Shown piece after piece: positions 1 through 11,000 of a DNA stretch of 64,000 bases. A model generated the notes under the pieces. It was not told where the DNA came from. It worked only from the letters and a program-made list of their open reading frames with translations, and did not search any database. The first letter of the stretch is position 1. Each line of letters starts with the position of its first letter. The DNA comes from Rotaria socialis (lineage: Eukaryota; Rotifera; Eurotatoria; Philodinida; Philodinidae): assembly GCA_905331475.1 (NCBI GenBank), contig CAJNYU010002707.1:10436-74435 (forward strand). The letters run 5' to 3'. Made by a program: the position numbers and the translations under genes.

Positions 1-1016
1 CAAAAATATCAGAGTGGTAAACGTCGGCGCTAGATAGCTTTTCAACAGACACGGGTTAGAGGCTAAAATATTAGGGTTGACTGTTTTTCACACTAAAGTA
101 TCGAATGAACTAAAAGTGCAACAGAAAAATAATTTTATCGACTGCTTTGTGTCTTCAATGCTCTCACCGATGCTCTCTGAGGACTTTAGGCCAATCTAAT
201 CAGGCAATTGATTTGATGACCAAAATTTTGCCGCGCAGAAGAACCTCTCTTCTTCAAAATAGTTTCAAAAAAAAATTCCGGATGCTGTTGAACAACGGTA
301 AATGTAGAGTCGGTACTAGCGTTTTTATGATTATCTGAGATATTTCTCTTCATGTGAACCCTCTTGGTTGTTCAACTGAACGCTGCAGTGCCATTCTTGT
401 GTCCCTTTTAAGGACAGAACAGCTACTTTACTTTCAATTTAGGTAAATATAGTGAAGTCAATACATTTTAAGGTATTTACATATAATTAGTAATTTTTTA
501 CCCAGGTATTTGCAAATAGTAAGTAGATTTTTTACATATTTACTTGTAAAGTAACAGTTAAGTCTTACCTTGAGTAACTTCTAGTTTGGTTTGCTTAAAG
601 GAAGTGTATGTATATTAGATGACATCCGCTCGAATCTATCGGAGGTTATCTATTGCTTTATTTATGTAATTTTCTATTGCTACATGCCACACCTATAACT
701 CGCATATGCAACTCCCATTTCGCCTTCCGCTTACTGCTGTATATAGACTATTTTCGATCTCAGCTAAAATATGATAGCATTGAAAACTCTAGGCTATATA
801 TCGTCTAAAGTTTGAGTATTTCCAACATTTGCTTTCCAATGTTTGATTCTCATCAAACTTATCTATGTAATAAAATAAGATGTACGCACGAGTATAACTT
901 ATGAATATAATATTTTTTAAAGACTGCTTGATCAATTTTAATCAACATAATATTGCTAAATATTCTAGGACCATTACTCGAGAAAAGTCTGTACACAAAC
1001 TAAGATTATCGTAAAC
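1..1016. other. AT-rich stretch without a recognised gene
   Basis: I see no supported coding region, RNA gene or transposon in this segment. A 63-codon frame near its left end has no recognisable motif and reads like chance. The last few hundred bases are presumably the 5' flank of the sulfotransferase gene, but I could not identify a core promoter element. Confidence 0.5.
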
Positions 1017-1919
1017 ATGACTGATCAGCATCTCAATTTTCAAATGGTGGATGGTATTCCCATTCATATTATGTGGAATCCTGATAGCTTCTCTTCAGCA
1101 TTGCAATACAAGGCACGCCCCGACGATATTTTTATTGATACATATCCGAAATCAGGTACAACATGGATGGAAGTCATTCTTTATTCTCTTTTGAACGGTG
1201 GTAAAGTATTCGATGATAATATGGCGGACTTCTTTGCGCGTACGCCTTATCTGGATGTTTTGGGCAGAAAAGGAATGGATAATATGTATAGACCATGTAC
1301 AATTAAAACTCATATACCTTTAAGCCGTATTCCCTACCATGAAAATGCTAAATATATTTGTGTAGTGCGAAACCCAAAGGATGTGAGTGTTTCTTTTTAC
1401 CAATTTTTCTTCAATCCTCTTGAATTCCAAGGAAAACAGAAAGATTTCGATGAGTTTGTCGAAGAATTCATCAATGGAAACGTTATCTATGGCAGTTACT
1501 TTGAGCATTTACGTGCTGTCTGGCAGCATAAAAATGACACAAACGTATTTCTTACATCTTATGAAGAGATGATACGAGATTTGCCGAGTGTGGTTCGACG
1601 GCTCGCTGACTTCATGAATATCGAACTCACTGATGATTTAGTGGAACGTATTGTGACTTATTCCTCATTTAACTATATGAAAGAAAGATTCGACGACACA
1701 TATGAAAAGCAAGCACGCATTGCATTAGCCGACGAAAGCGTTGATGCACCGTGGCCTATGGACAAGACTAGCTTAGAATACATCCACTACATGCGAAGAG
1801 TACGCCAAGGCGGGGTCGGTAAATGGCGTTCAATGATGACCGACGAACAAGCAGAACGTATCGATAAAAGCTTTGCCGAAAAGTTTCCAGACATGCATGA
1901 AGTGCAGAAACTCTTCTAG
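1017..1919 (+). CDS. Cytosolic-type sulfotransferase (SULT family)
   Basis: This is a single-exon 300-residue protein, the usual length of cytosolic sulfotransferases, which move a sulfonate group from PAPS onto hydroxyl or amine groups of small molecules. The 5'-phosphosulfate loop TYPKSGTTW lies at about residues 42-50. The likely catalytic His is in KTHIPL (about residue 99). The 3'-phosphate-binding segment RNPKDVSVSFYQFF begins at about 118. The C-terminal PAPS-binding segment appears as RQGGVGKW (about 262-269), close to the family's RKG..G.W. The ATG at 1017 sits just before conserved sequence, and no upstream in-frame extension is needed. There is no signal peptide or membrane segment, so a soluble cytoplasmic enzyme is expected. 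The acceptor cannot be told from sequence. An AATAAA lies about 90 bases after the stop. Confidence 0.93.
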   Translation: MTDQHLNFQMVDGIPIHIMWNPDSFSSALQYKARPDDIFIDTYPKSGTTWMEVILYSLLNGGKVFDDNMADFFARTPYLDVLGRKGMDNMYRPCTIKTHIPLSRIPYHENAKYICVVRNPKDVSVSFYQFFFNPLEFQGKQKDFDEFVEEFINGNVIYGSYFEHLRAVWQHKNDTNVFLTSYEEMIRDLPSVVRRLADFMNIELTDDLVERIVTYSSFNYMKERFDDTYEKQARIALADESVDAPWPMDKTSLEYIHYMRRVRQGGVGKWRSMMTDEQAERIDKSFAEKFPDMHEVQKLF

Positions 1920-2009
1920 AAACATAAATATATACGTTATTTGAACCTTTCAATGCCTTTTTTAGGTTACACAATGTGAAAGACCACCCTCTTTTATCAA
2001 TATTCATGA

Positions 2010-2015
2010 AATAAA
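2010..2015 (+). promoter_or_regulatory. Possible polyadenylation signal of the sulfotransferase gene
   Basis: AATAAA lies about 90 bases downstream of the stop codon in an AT-rich stretch. The position is reasonable for a polyadenylation signal, but the motif is common in such DNA. Confidence 0.4.
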
Positions 2016-2216
2016 TAATCCACCACAGTATCGATATTGTCTTTTTTAATATAAGCCGTCAGCATTTACGTTTCTATGCTTGCTAGAGAATGACGTTATA
2101 TAAAAACATTGGTCGTCCGTTTTTTGTTCTTCAGAAGTCAATAGACATACGTTCAGTTATTTAAATCATAGGATCCCCAGGTCGAACAATCTGACATTAA
2201 GAACAGATATTAATTA

Positions 2217-2265
2217 TTGCATGATCATATCCGATCGTACTCAAGAATCGTATATGATCATGCAA
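2217..2265. repeat. Small perfect palindrome (14-bp arms)
   Basis: TTGCATGATCATAT at 2217-2230 is matched by its reverse complement at 2252-2265 with a 21-base loop. A second small palindrome around a GATGTAAG...CTTACATC motif follows near 2310-2330. They look like remains of a foldback element; no coding content is seen. Confidence 0.6.
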
Positions 2266-2660
2266 GATCAGACGGAATATCATACGAAAAATCGTCGTCT
2301 CTGACTTTTGATGTAAGTTCTTACATCAAGTTTCGTGTACGGTTTAACAGTAGAATCTTGTGTGATTATATGAAATCATACAGGGCGATTTTAACCGATT
2401 TCTACATAAATATCCACTATTTGATATTATCTACATTGCCGCGCAATTGCAATTCTACATTGAACAGAAAGATACCCCACAACACCTAAAAGCATTCCGG
2501 AAATTGCAACGAATTCTAAACCATTTTAGGTTCCACACAAACCAGGCTCTGTATGAATCCCTTGCTTAATAGGTCAAAAATGCATATGATGGGGAATATG
2601 AATTTGTGGCAAAATCGAATTCATTAAAATCATCTCGATTTGTGACAAAATAAAAACTGT

Positions 2661-2701
2661 AGTGGTATAGCGGTATAAGCAGTATACCGCTATACTACTA
2701 T
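2661..2701. repeat. Hairpin next to the telomere-like tract
   Basis: A 17-18 base arm reading TAGTGGTATAGCGGTATA is followed, after five bases, by a nearly exact inverted copy. It directly precedes the G-rich tandem tract. It may be the end of a foldback element. Confidence 0.6.
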
Positions 2702-2706
2702 ACCGT

Positions 2707-2817
2707 ACGGTGGGGTACCCATTGTAGGTGTGGGGGAAGGGTACCCAGTGTGGGTGTGGGGTACCCAGTGTATGTGTGTGTGGGAAGGGTACCTAGTGTG
2801 GGTGTGCGGGAGGGTAC
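2707..2817 (+). repeat. TGTGGG-type degenerate tandem repeat
   Basis: About four irregular copies of a unit of roughly 25-30 bases combine GGGTACCCAGTG with GTGTGGGTGTGGGG. The G-rich part matches the (TGTGGG)n telomere repeat known from bdelloid rotifers; the GGGTACC part does not. It is an interstitial tract, not a chromosome end, because ordinary sequence continues on both sides. Confidence 0.65.
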
Positions 2818-2829
2818 CTTCTCCCCTGC

Positions 2830-3331
2830 CCTACTGTCTCTGTAAGAGATATGTAACATCTAGCTACCGTTACACCGCTACGCCGCTGTACTGCTAGACA
2901 GTTCTGTCTTATAAACACCGGCTCCGAGAAAACCCTTCTGGGGTTTCCGAGGTTTCATTCTACCTATTCTGAATCGAGGAAAACCGGATCGGTATGGCTC
3001 ACGTAGACCATGCACTGACTAGATCAGGCAGAAACTCTTGCGCACAATGATCGACCTGGAACGTTTGATCTAAATAAAAATAGAATTATTTCATGACGTT
3101 TTATTTTTCACAACTAAACTTACCATTATTTTTAGTTCCTCTGACATGAGATCTAAATAGAAATAAAATGTATTAGCATTTACTTTTCAAAAAAGGTCTT
3201 ACCTTTTTATGTTTGTACATGTGGCAATTGACCTCAGCCGACATGAAACACGTAGCAATCTTCTGTTCGATTCATCTCACCGTTGAGAGAGTAAGGGAAA
3301 TCTAATCTGCTTTGATAGTTACATCGATACT
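2830..3331. other. Gene-free stretch
   Basis: There is no supported coding or RNA feature. Frames are short and lack motifs. Confidence 0.5.
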
Positions 3332-3857
3332 ATAGATGGAACCGGTACCGGTTTAAAACCGGTCTGTTACTGGTCCGTTACCAGTTTATAACTACTTTTT
3401 TCCGAATTCATCATAAACGGAAATGTACTCTTAAAGTAGGAAAATTTAGCCTTGTTCTGCTAAAAGAAAAGCTTTGAAGAAAAGTAGGATATCATGAAGT
3501 TTGACCGAAGTTAATTGAGGGAGAGGAATCCAAATCTACCATCTATTTTGTCCAATTATGTGCGTGATTTTTTCTTTCTATTAATCTCTCATAGATTTGA
3601 AAAGTAAAGAGCTTCTGTATGGAATTTTGAAGGGCTAATTAAGTATCTGTATTTCTTGGCTCGCATCGCCTTCGATCAAACTTCATAAAAATTCATTAGT
3701 TTTATAAAATAAATTGACTTTAGCACGAAAAGAGAAGTTACGAAATTTTATGAATCCTGTCGTATTTTACCGGTAGACTGGCCTATCCGGTCTGGTCTGA
3801 ATTTTTCAGACCGGTAATAGTACCGGTCATCAAAAAAACTAGACCGGTTCCATCTAT
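3332..3857. mobile_element. Non-autonomous DNA element with ACCGGT-rich inverted ends
   Basis: The left end ATAGATGGAACCGGT at 3332 recurs as its reverse complement ending at 3857. Both ends are followed inward by repeated ACCGGT motifs, which is typical of subterminal transposase-binding repeats. The interior (about 530 bp in all) has no coding capacity. The style resembles a hAT-type MITE, but I could not find a convincing target-site duplication, so the superfamily is open. Confidence 0.7.
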
Positions 3858-4620
3858 GTCTGTATTTCGAAATGCCACAGAAAATTATTTTTCCTGATAC
3901 TCCATTTCTTTTGGTTCCTGGGCGGTCAATGGGGTTTCCAGCGAAATAGTGCTCAAATTCGAACACCCCGCTACGGCTTACCTATAGGCAGGTATTTTTC
4001 TGAAAAGATGATTTTTATTAGTTTCTGACCAATCAAGAGGGTTCTGAAAATAATAGGGCTAAAATTCGAACACGTCACCGCAATTTACCTATGAGAAACC
4101 GTTTCCAGAAAACTCAATATTGATTGGTTCATGTCTGACCAATAGGGTATTTAGAAAAACAGAGCTCACATTCGAGCTCGCCATTCAAGCTCGCGATCAC
4201 GAACTAGAAGCGGCAAAAGAGTGCTTCGGTAATTCCGTGTTTCCACATATTTCTGCATTTCTATGTTTTTGTATTTCTGTAGTACATAGAAATACGAAAA
4301 TACGTTTTCCCCCCTAGATAGTCGCCGTGTAGTTAGACTAAATTACGTCATAAAAACATATTGGAAACGGCGCTGTGGTGCTGAGGCGGTACTGAGGTTC
4401 TGGGACTCCAAATCAGCACTTCCCCCTTACCTCAGTCACATTGATGGTCCTGGCGGGTCTCATAGACTCCCAATGAATTCAGACTAGTCAGGTTAGAGGA
4501 ATTTTTGAGAAAGAGACTAGCCGGGACCCATAGTCACGACTAAAGATTTGACTAGTCTTTTCGCCCTTCCTTTACTCTCCTGAGAACATATTGCTTTCCA
4601 TGCTGTGAACAGAGAAGAAC
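3858..4620. repeat. Unclassified repeat-rich stretch with CTAGTC palindromes
   Basis: From 3890 to 4180 there are diverged direct repeats sharing AAATTCGAACAC, TACCTAT and GACCAAT motifs. From about 4480 to 4560 there are several GACTAGTC/CTAGTC palindromic motifs. The same CTAGTC-rich style returns at 50270-50540, so the two are probably copies of one element family. No coding sequence is seen. Confidence 0.45.
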
Positions 4621-4884
4621 AATGAATAAAAGAATTGATGGAAAAAGGAAGAAAGGAAAAATATCGAAAGTATAAACGGCGAAGAAAAATATAGAAAATG
4701 AAATATAGACAGAAAAGAACGTCGAAAGAGAAAATGTCGACGAGAAAATTTCAAAAGAGAAAAATATCGAACGTTAAAATTTCTGAAAATAAAAACGATG
4801 TGCACGCAGTGTTGTTAAGAATTTTATGAAGTAAATATAAAATAAAGGTGAATATCACATGAAAAAAATAATGATTATGATTGC

Positions 4885-6352
4885 TTATTTTCTTTTTGGT
4901 TTAATATTTTTCGCGACGATAAATGATAATCCTTCCAAAAGCTCTTTACTAGTAACATCTCCATTATCACGACGAATGTATAATGTATCAATTCTCTGTT
5001 GAATAGCTTGTGTTTTTTTTGTTTTTGGTTGTGTTTGCAGACCACCTTTCATTTGAATTAATAAATGATTAAATCGATTTTCTTCGCCTTGAATACATCT
5101 CATAAAGGCCAAATATTGGGATGATATTTGGATATTCGTAAATTAAGACGGTTGTGGTATCCTACAGATATTAGAAAAAAAAGAAATATATTTATTTTAG
5201 TTGAGATTATAAACCTTCACAGTTGTTATTTGTTCTAAGTTTTAATCCGTAAACATTCCATCTTTGAATATAAACATTTTTTAACCATTGATTCTCAAAG
5301 TAACGAAATAAAGGTTTAAGTAAGTTAAATTTTATTGTTGATGATTCAAGAACTAATTCAGAAAGATCATCAAATGCTTGTAAAACTAATGATACAGGCA
5401 TTAGAGCAAGTGCCATAATCTTTCTACAGGCATTTCGAATTTCTTCATCAGCAGCATATTCAGAAGATAAGCCAGGACGTTGACTTTTACGATATATTGC
5501 CTGTGTATAATGGAAATAGCATCCCACATGAAGAGAATTAGAAAACTAGAAGAACGAAAGCACAACAGCATTTGTTTAAATTGAAATTAGATGATGCATA
5601 CATCGCTTTTTATAACATCTGCTAAAGTTTCTTCAAAATCCGACATAATAGTATTTGGATGAAAAATCATATTCAATTGAGCAGCTTTATTACGTAATTC
5701 ATGAAACAAAAAATTATACGTGGATTTTTTTTTATCAGGCAAAAGAGCAAACACACAAACAAAAGCTAACAAATTTTAAAATATTAATTCTTTTTATAGA
5801 ATAAATTTATCTTTACATTGTTCATATTTTATTGCATGTATGCAATAAACTTGACTGAAAATCGATGGTGATGATGTAAAAGTACTACCCATTAAAATAA
5901 CTGAGCTATTGAACAATAACTTCAATGGCTCATTTGAGGCAAAGACTAAAACTCGTGTTTTTCTTTTTATTATTTGATCAATGCATAAGAAAGGTTGATT
6001 TTTCAAAGTTATTGTATAAGATTCAGGAAAGTCAAATATTTGAGAATCAGGAATACGAGGTGTTTGAAGACGACGTGCTCTACTTAATGTGCTACCTTAA
6101 AAAAGTCTTTAGATAAAAGAAAATCAAGTTTTCACTGACTAATTTCTCTCTGTGATGGTAAAGAAGCAATTGATAATGTTGATAGATCGATTCGTATTGT
6201 TTCTTAGTCATAAATTTGAGGGATAGGTGTTGTTTCATTTATAGCACGAATTTTAACAGCTTGTTTAAATTTTCGAATTTGTATTTCTTCTGGTTCACAT
6301 CGATGACAGTGGTCACCATTAATGTTTAGCATAACATCATCAACATCTGTAT
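4885..6352 (-). pseudogene. MULE transposase (main body), degraded
   Basis: Read on the minus strand from 6352, this part starts in the second half of a FLYWCH finger (GDHCHRCEPEE) and continues through the linker FKQAVKIRAINETTPIPQIYD. It then runs into the transposase core, with SPSIFSQVYCIHAIKYEQC near 5850 and SDFEETLADVIKS near 5640. The C-terminal block GCYFHYTQAIYRKSQ follows at 5527-5207 and a tail at 5112-4885. Breaks: an in-frame stop right after PQIYD, another after SQREISQ, and the first catalytic position reads LMGSTF where the family has MDGTF. A GT-AG intron between the second-D block and GCYFHYTQ is plausible (SD|gtatgc...ctag|FSNSLH). It is a dead transposase gene. Confidence 0.8.
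6345..6352. repeat. Left 8-bp target-site duplication of the hAT
   Basis: ATCTGTAT immediately precedes the hAT end and is repeated exactly at 15596-15603 after the other end. Eight bases is the hAT standard. Confidence 0.92.
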
Positions 6353-8020
6353 TAGGGGTGGCACTTTATCTTTATTTTACTTTGAAAAAGTAAAGTAAAG
6401 TAAAGTACATCTTCTTTACCCGAATAGTAAAGTAAAGTAAAGTAAAGTAGAGTCATATATTCAGGGGAAGCTTATGATTAATTTCTTAGCTTACTATCAA
6501 CAATAGATAATGTTTAGCGATATGAATAATCATTCAAAATATTTTTTTAACTAATGGCGGAGTATAGAACATATATAAAACTGAATACAATAAAATTGTG
6601 CATATATATTGATATTTCATCATCAAACTGCTTTTCACAGAATACGAATATTCACAATTAATCTGCACTTAAATGATTGCTCAAACAGAAGTAGCTGAAT
6701 AAATGTTTACATGTTCAGAAAAGAAAATTTCGAGCTTCTTTGTCAAAAACATTGAAATATTAAGTAAAAGAGGATAAACGAAAGAAGAAATGATATTTCA
6801 TTTTACTTTACCATTACCAATACAAGTCACAATAAAGCGAAACAGATTCAGCTTCATCAACACGTACATGACAAAGTAGAAAATTTTGAAAATTATTTGA
6901 TCAACCTCTAATTTATAATCAGCTACAATATTAGTATTGATACTTAAATTATGCCTTTTCATTTTTGATATTTTTTTCTGAAGTAAAAATAAGTTATTTC
7001 ATGCAAGACATCGAATTTTATTATCTCTTGGATATGAATCTTTTTAACATGTTTCGAGTAAATAAGCTGAATTGATTATGATAAAATTTTAGGACTCTTT
7101 TAGAACGCAATAGATATTTTTTACGATTTTATTTCTCAGTCTTACTTCTTCGTTGTTATCGACTTCACACATGATTCCAGTTGGAATCTTTTGATTCACT
7201 AATATATTTTGTGTATTGTTTTAAATATTCAATGACATAATGATTGTGTGTCGTATGTAAGTGCTAGTCTGTCAAAGTTTTACAAAACATTTTTTCGGTT
7301 CAAATCGTATTTTATTTAAAAAAATATGTTAAAATTAAAAACAAGTTCAGTATCAGTACCCGTCTTTCAAAAATTTTGATGTGCAATTTTCCAGAACTCA
7401 CTTTTTCATGACACCCATCACACTTTCTTCGTTGACATATCTCTAGAAGTACTTGAGAAAAGGAGCGATATGAGTGTTTTTCATGTCCTTAGAATCATTT
7501 GAGTTGATATGACAAAGATTACATTGAATAATCAGTTATTTTTTTGTTTTTAATTTAATATAATTCATGCAATCATTTTACTCTATTTAATAAAAAAGCT
7601 GCTATCTTGCTATTGATAAAAAGTTTCTCTGTTCAACTCTTAGTCATATAAGTCTAAGCACATCTTGTAAGAAAGTAAGTAAGGAAAACTTAAACAAATC
7701 TCCCTAAATCATACACACAAATGTTAAATTAAAATCGTTGAACATTATTCAATTCAAGGCACTATTTTCCTCACACGGATAATGAAAAAAATCAGGGTGA
7801 AAATAAATTACGTGCTTGAAGCACGCATTCATATTGTTGTTCGCCCTCTTCGTATAGCTGTCGTGTATCTAACGGTCGAGTATCTAACGGTCGAGTAATA
7901 AGCGTGAGAAAATCGTTGTGGTGTTTACGTTGTGAATTTTTTTTCTTATTATGCGTTGAACAACACGAGAACAATACTGTTTATTTCGATATAAATGAAT
8001 GCAATATGATAATATGAAAA

Positions 8021-11000
8021 ATGGATTCGAACACACAATCAACAACAAACTTCATTCCACAGCGTGATTTAAGATCCAGCACTTCATCAACAATAACAAT
8101 TCAAACTCCAGTGTCAAATACAAATAAGAATCTTCATCATGTTAATGCTAGTTCAAAATCAACAACAACAAGTCCTACTCTGAATAGAAAAATTGTAAAA
8201 CCCATTTTAAGAAGAAGTAATTCTGCCAAAACTCCATCAAATTCCTCAAAAGCAAAGAAAAAATCGACTTTATCTCGAAACAATGACACGAATCGATCGG
8301 ATGAACCAAGTGATTCTATGGATCAAGATACCACAGAAAGAACAACAGTATCATTTGATGACGTTGAAATAATTTCAGATCCAATCGTAAATAATCATCC
8401 AGTAAATCAAAATGAAACAGATCAATTGTTAAACTGTAGTATTGAAACTGTTGATGAAACACATGAAGTAAAGCGAACAACAACAGCAACAAAATGTGAT
8501 ATTTTTAATTATTTTACAAGACAACCAGATGGTTCTTTTAAATGTATTTTGTGTAAAAATTCAAATAAAGTAAGCTGTTCGCCTTGTAACTAATTTTATT
8601 TTTGCATTTTAATTAATTTTTTAACAATATAACTGTTTATGAAAATAAATTAGTATAAGAAGGAACAAACGTCCTAGTGAATACTTCAAATAAGAAAGAA
8701 ACATCGTTTGAGAAAGATTGTAAAGTAAAGAATACAGACTAGATAATTAGGTCTAGAAGTAACTCAAATTGATGAAGAAAACTTTCAGAACCCTATTTTT
8801 CTTATTCTGTTTAAACAAGAGCTAACAATTTTTTCACGGTGAGTATACCTACACCAACTGTATGGGTAGTAAGTGAATGTGAAAAGTAGCGATAATATGA
8901 CGTAAGGCACCTTCTGAAAGGACAGATCATGCTCGATACGATAGATCAACTTACTCTGGAATGTAAATGTAGGAGCGATATACAAGAATTAAAAATATCA
9001 GTGAATTTCAGCTTAAGAAGAGTCAATTTTCTCATAGACATAGCAAGAAACATTCAACTATTTTAGATTCGACCTATTTGATAGCCTCAACACATCATTT
9101 AACGGAGAACTGTACTCCATGTTATGTCTTCTTCTCGCTCACATTATTATACTCAGTTATCAGCGAGACAGCAACGTGATGGTATGACAACAGAACGGAA
9201 CAAAAGGATAATCCCCCTTCGCATGGAATCGAACCATGCACCTCCTGCTTTCCGGGCAGACGTATTAACCACTGTACTAGAAAGGAGTGTGCATTATTCG
9301 TTTGTTCCGTCTTACGATCGAAGGGGAACACTTCGGTCGTAACACTCCATAATATTCAATCATGCAAATAATGAGAAAATCTCAAAAAATGACACAAACA
9401 GGAGAAGCAATAAAACCATCATAGATTACTGTGAATAAAAATTTATCATAGTCAATAGAAAAGAGTTTTTCGGCAGTAAAAACATTTCATTTGATGTAGT
9501 ATTTTTGCTATCTATTGAATGGTCTTCTTCTACATCGATTTCATTACACATACATAACTATCAAAAATTTGGCTTTACCTAACAATCATGAAGATAGTTC
9601 CATCGAATTTAGAATTCGGGCTGTTAACTTACCTTAAGGTGAAGATTCTTCAAAAAATAAGTCAACGTGTTGTGTTTAATGCACTTTTATTTTTTTAGAA
9701 TATGTCTAAAGTCAAATAACTGTTTCTTATCATGTTGAAAAGCGCATGATAATGAACTTCTTATTTCGCATATTTTTCAACTTTCTTTCTCAAGAAAAAA
9801 AGCATAGTACCATATTGATGACAAAAAGGTTAGAATCTACGAAGTTTCTCATATGTATGCACTTATGCTTAACATTCATAAAGCCTATGTGTTTGTATCA
9901 ATTATTAAAACATCATTAGTTCTTGTTTTAGAGCATAGAATAAAAAATATTCGTTTCGAAACTTCTCCATCATCTCACGTCCATGTCGCAGATGTAACTT
10001 TTTTAGAATATAAATATTTTTTACGTCATAAATAGATTCAACTACTTCTCTAAATTTATTTTAATCTATAACCAATCATATAATAATTGTAGACCAATGC
10101 GGAAAATTTCTTTACCAAAATATACTTTTCTGTAAGCTATGAAAAAACATCATTGAAAAGATAGTACTTTATGTTCTGTCGGTTTCTATTTGTAAGAAGT
10201 CTAAAGCTAGTAAATTAATACGAATAGAAACTCATACAAAATTATAATATCTTTATAAGGAAGATTAAAATTCTAGTAATGACTATGAAAATTGTCTTGT
10301 GGTACTTTTTCAATAGGGTTCTATAAATCTCACTTTGAATGGAATTTTGCTGCAATAGAGATTATTATAATTCGTCGTTGTCGTTCCTTTTGTAGATAAA
10401 ATCATAGTCATTCTGAGACGTCTAATTCATTAAATATTTTAAAATATTGTGTTGAAAAAAAGATATTACCAGATAATTCATAATACGTTTTAGAAAAACC
10501 TTTTTTTATGTTTGAATATTAATAGTATGATTTGATTCCTAGGTTTTTAGTAAAATGAATGAAACTTCGGATACTAATTTGCGAAGTCATTTGGGTAAGA
10601 TGCATCAAATGATCGAATTTCTTTATCCATCTCAAAAAAACCAAATACAGCCAAAATCGAAATTAATATCTATTGATGAAAAGAAAAAACTTGATGAAGC
10701 TGCTATTGAAGCTATTGTTCAAGATAGTCTTCCATTCAATCATTTTCAAAAATCAGGAATGAAAAAATTTTTATCGGTCATCAAATATGGTTATCAAGGT
10801 CCTAATAGAAAAACAGTTCGAAAACGTCTAGGAATTTTATATCAACAACGTCGAGCATTTATCAAAAAACAACTGTCATCTGTATTACACATTAGCTTAA
10901 CAACCGATGTATGGAAAAGTCCAAATAATGAATTTTTCATTTGCTTGACTTGCCACATCCTAACATCATCATATGTTAATGAATCCTTCATTTTATCATT

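Noticed and set aside
147-338. 63-codon open frame at the window start
   Set aside because: No motif, low complexity in its second half, and no supporting splice or promoter signals.
2707-2817. A true chromosome end
   Set aside because: Ordinary genes and transposons continue on both sides, and the repeat is short and mixed.
4572-4805. Phe/Ser-rich 77-codon frame on the minus strand
   Set aside because: It is the translation of the purine-rich terminal repeat of the MULE, not a gene.
9212-9286. Functional tRNA gene
   Set aside because: C at position 33 and a weak acceptor stem; better read as a SINE head or pseudogene.
9122-9342. Overlapping frames on both strands
   Set aside because: They are translations of a tRNA-like repeat and its inverted flanks.
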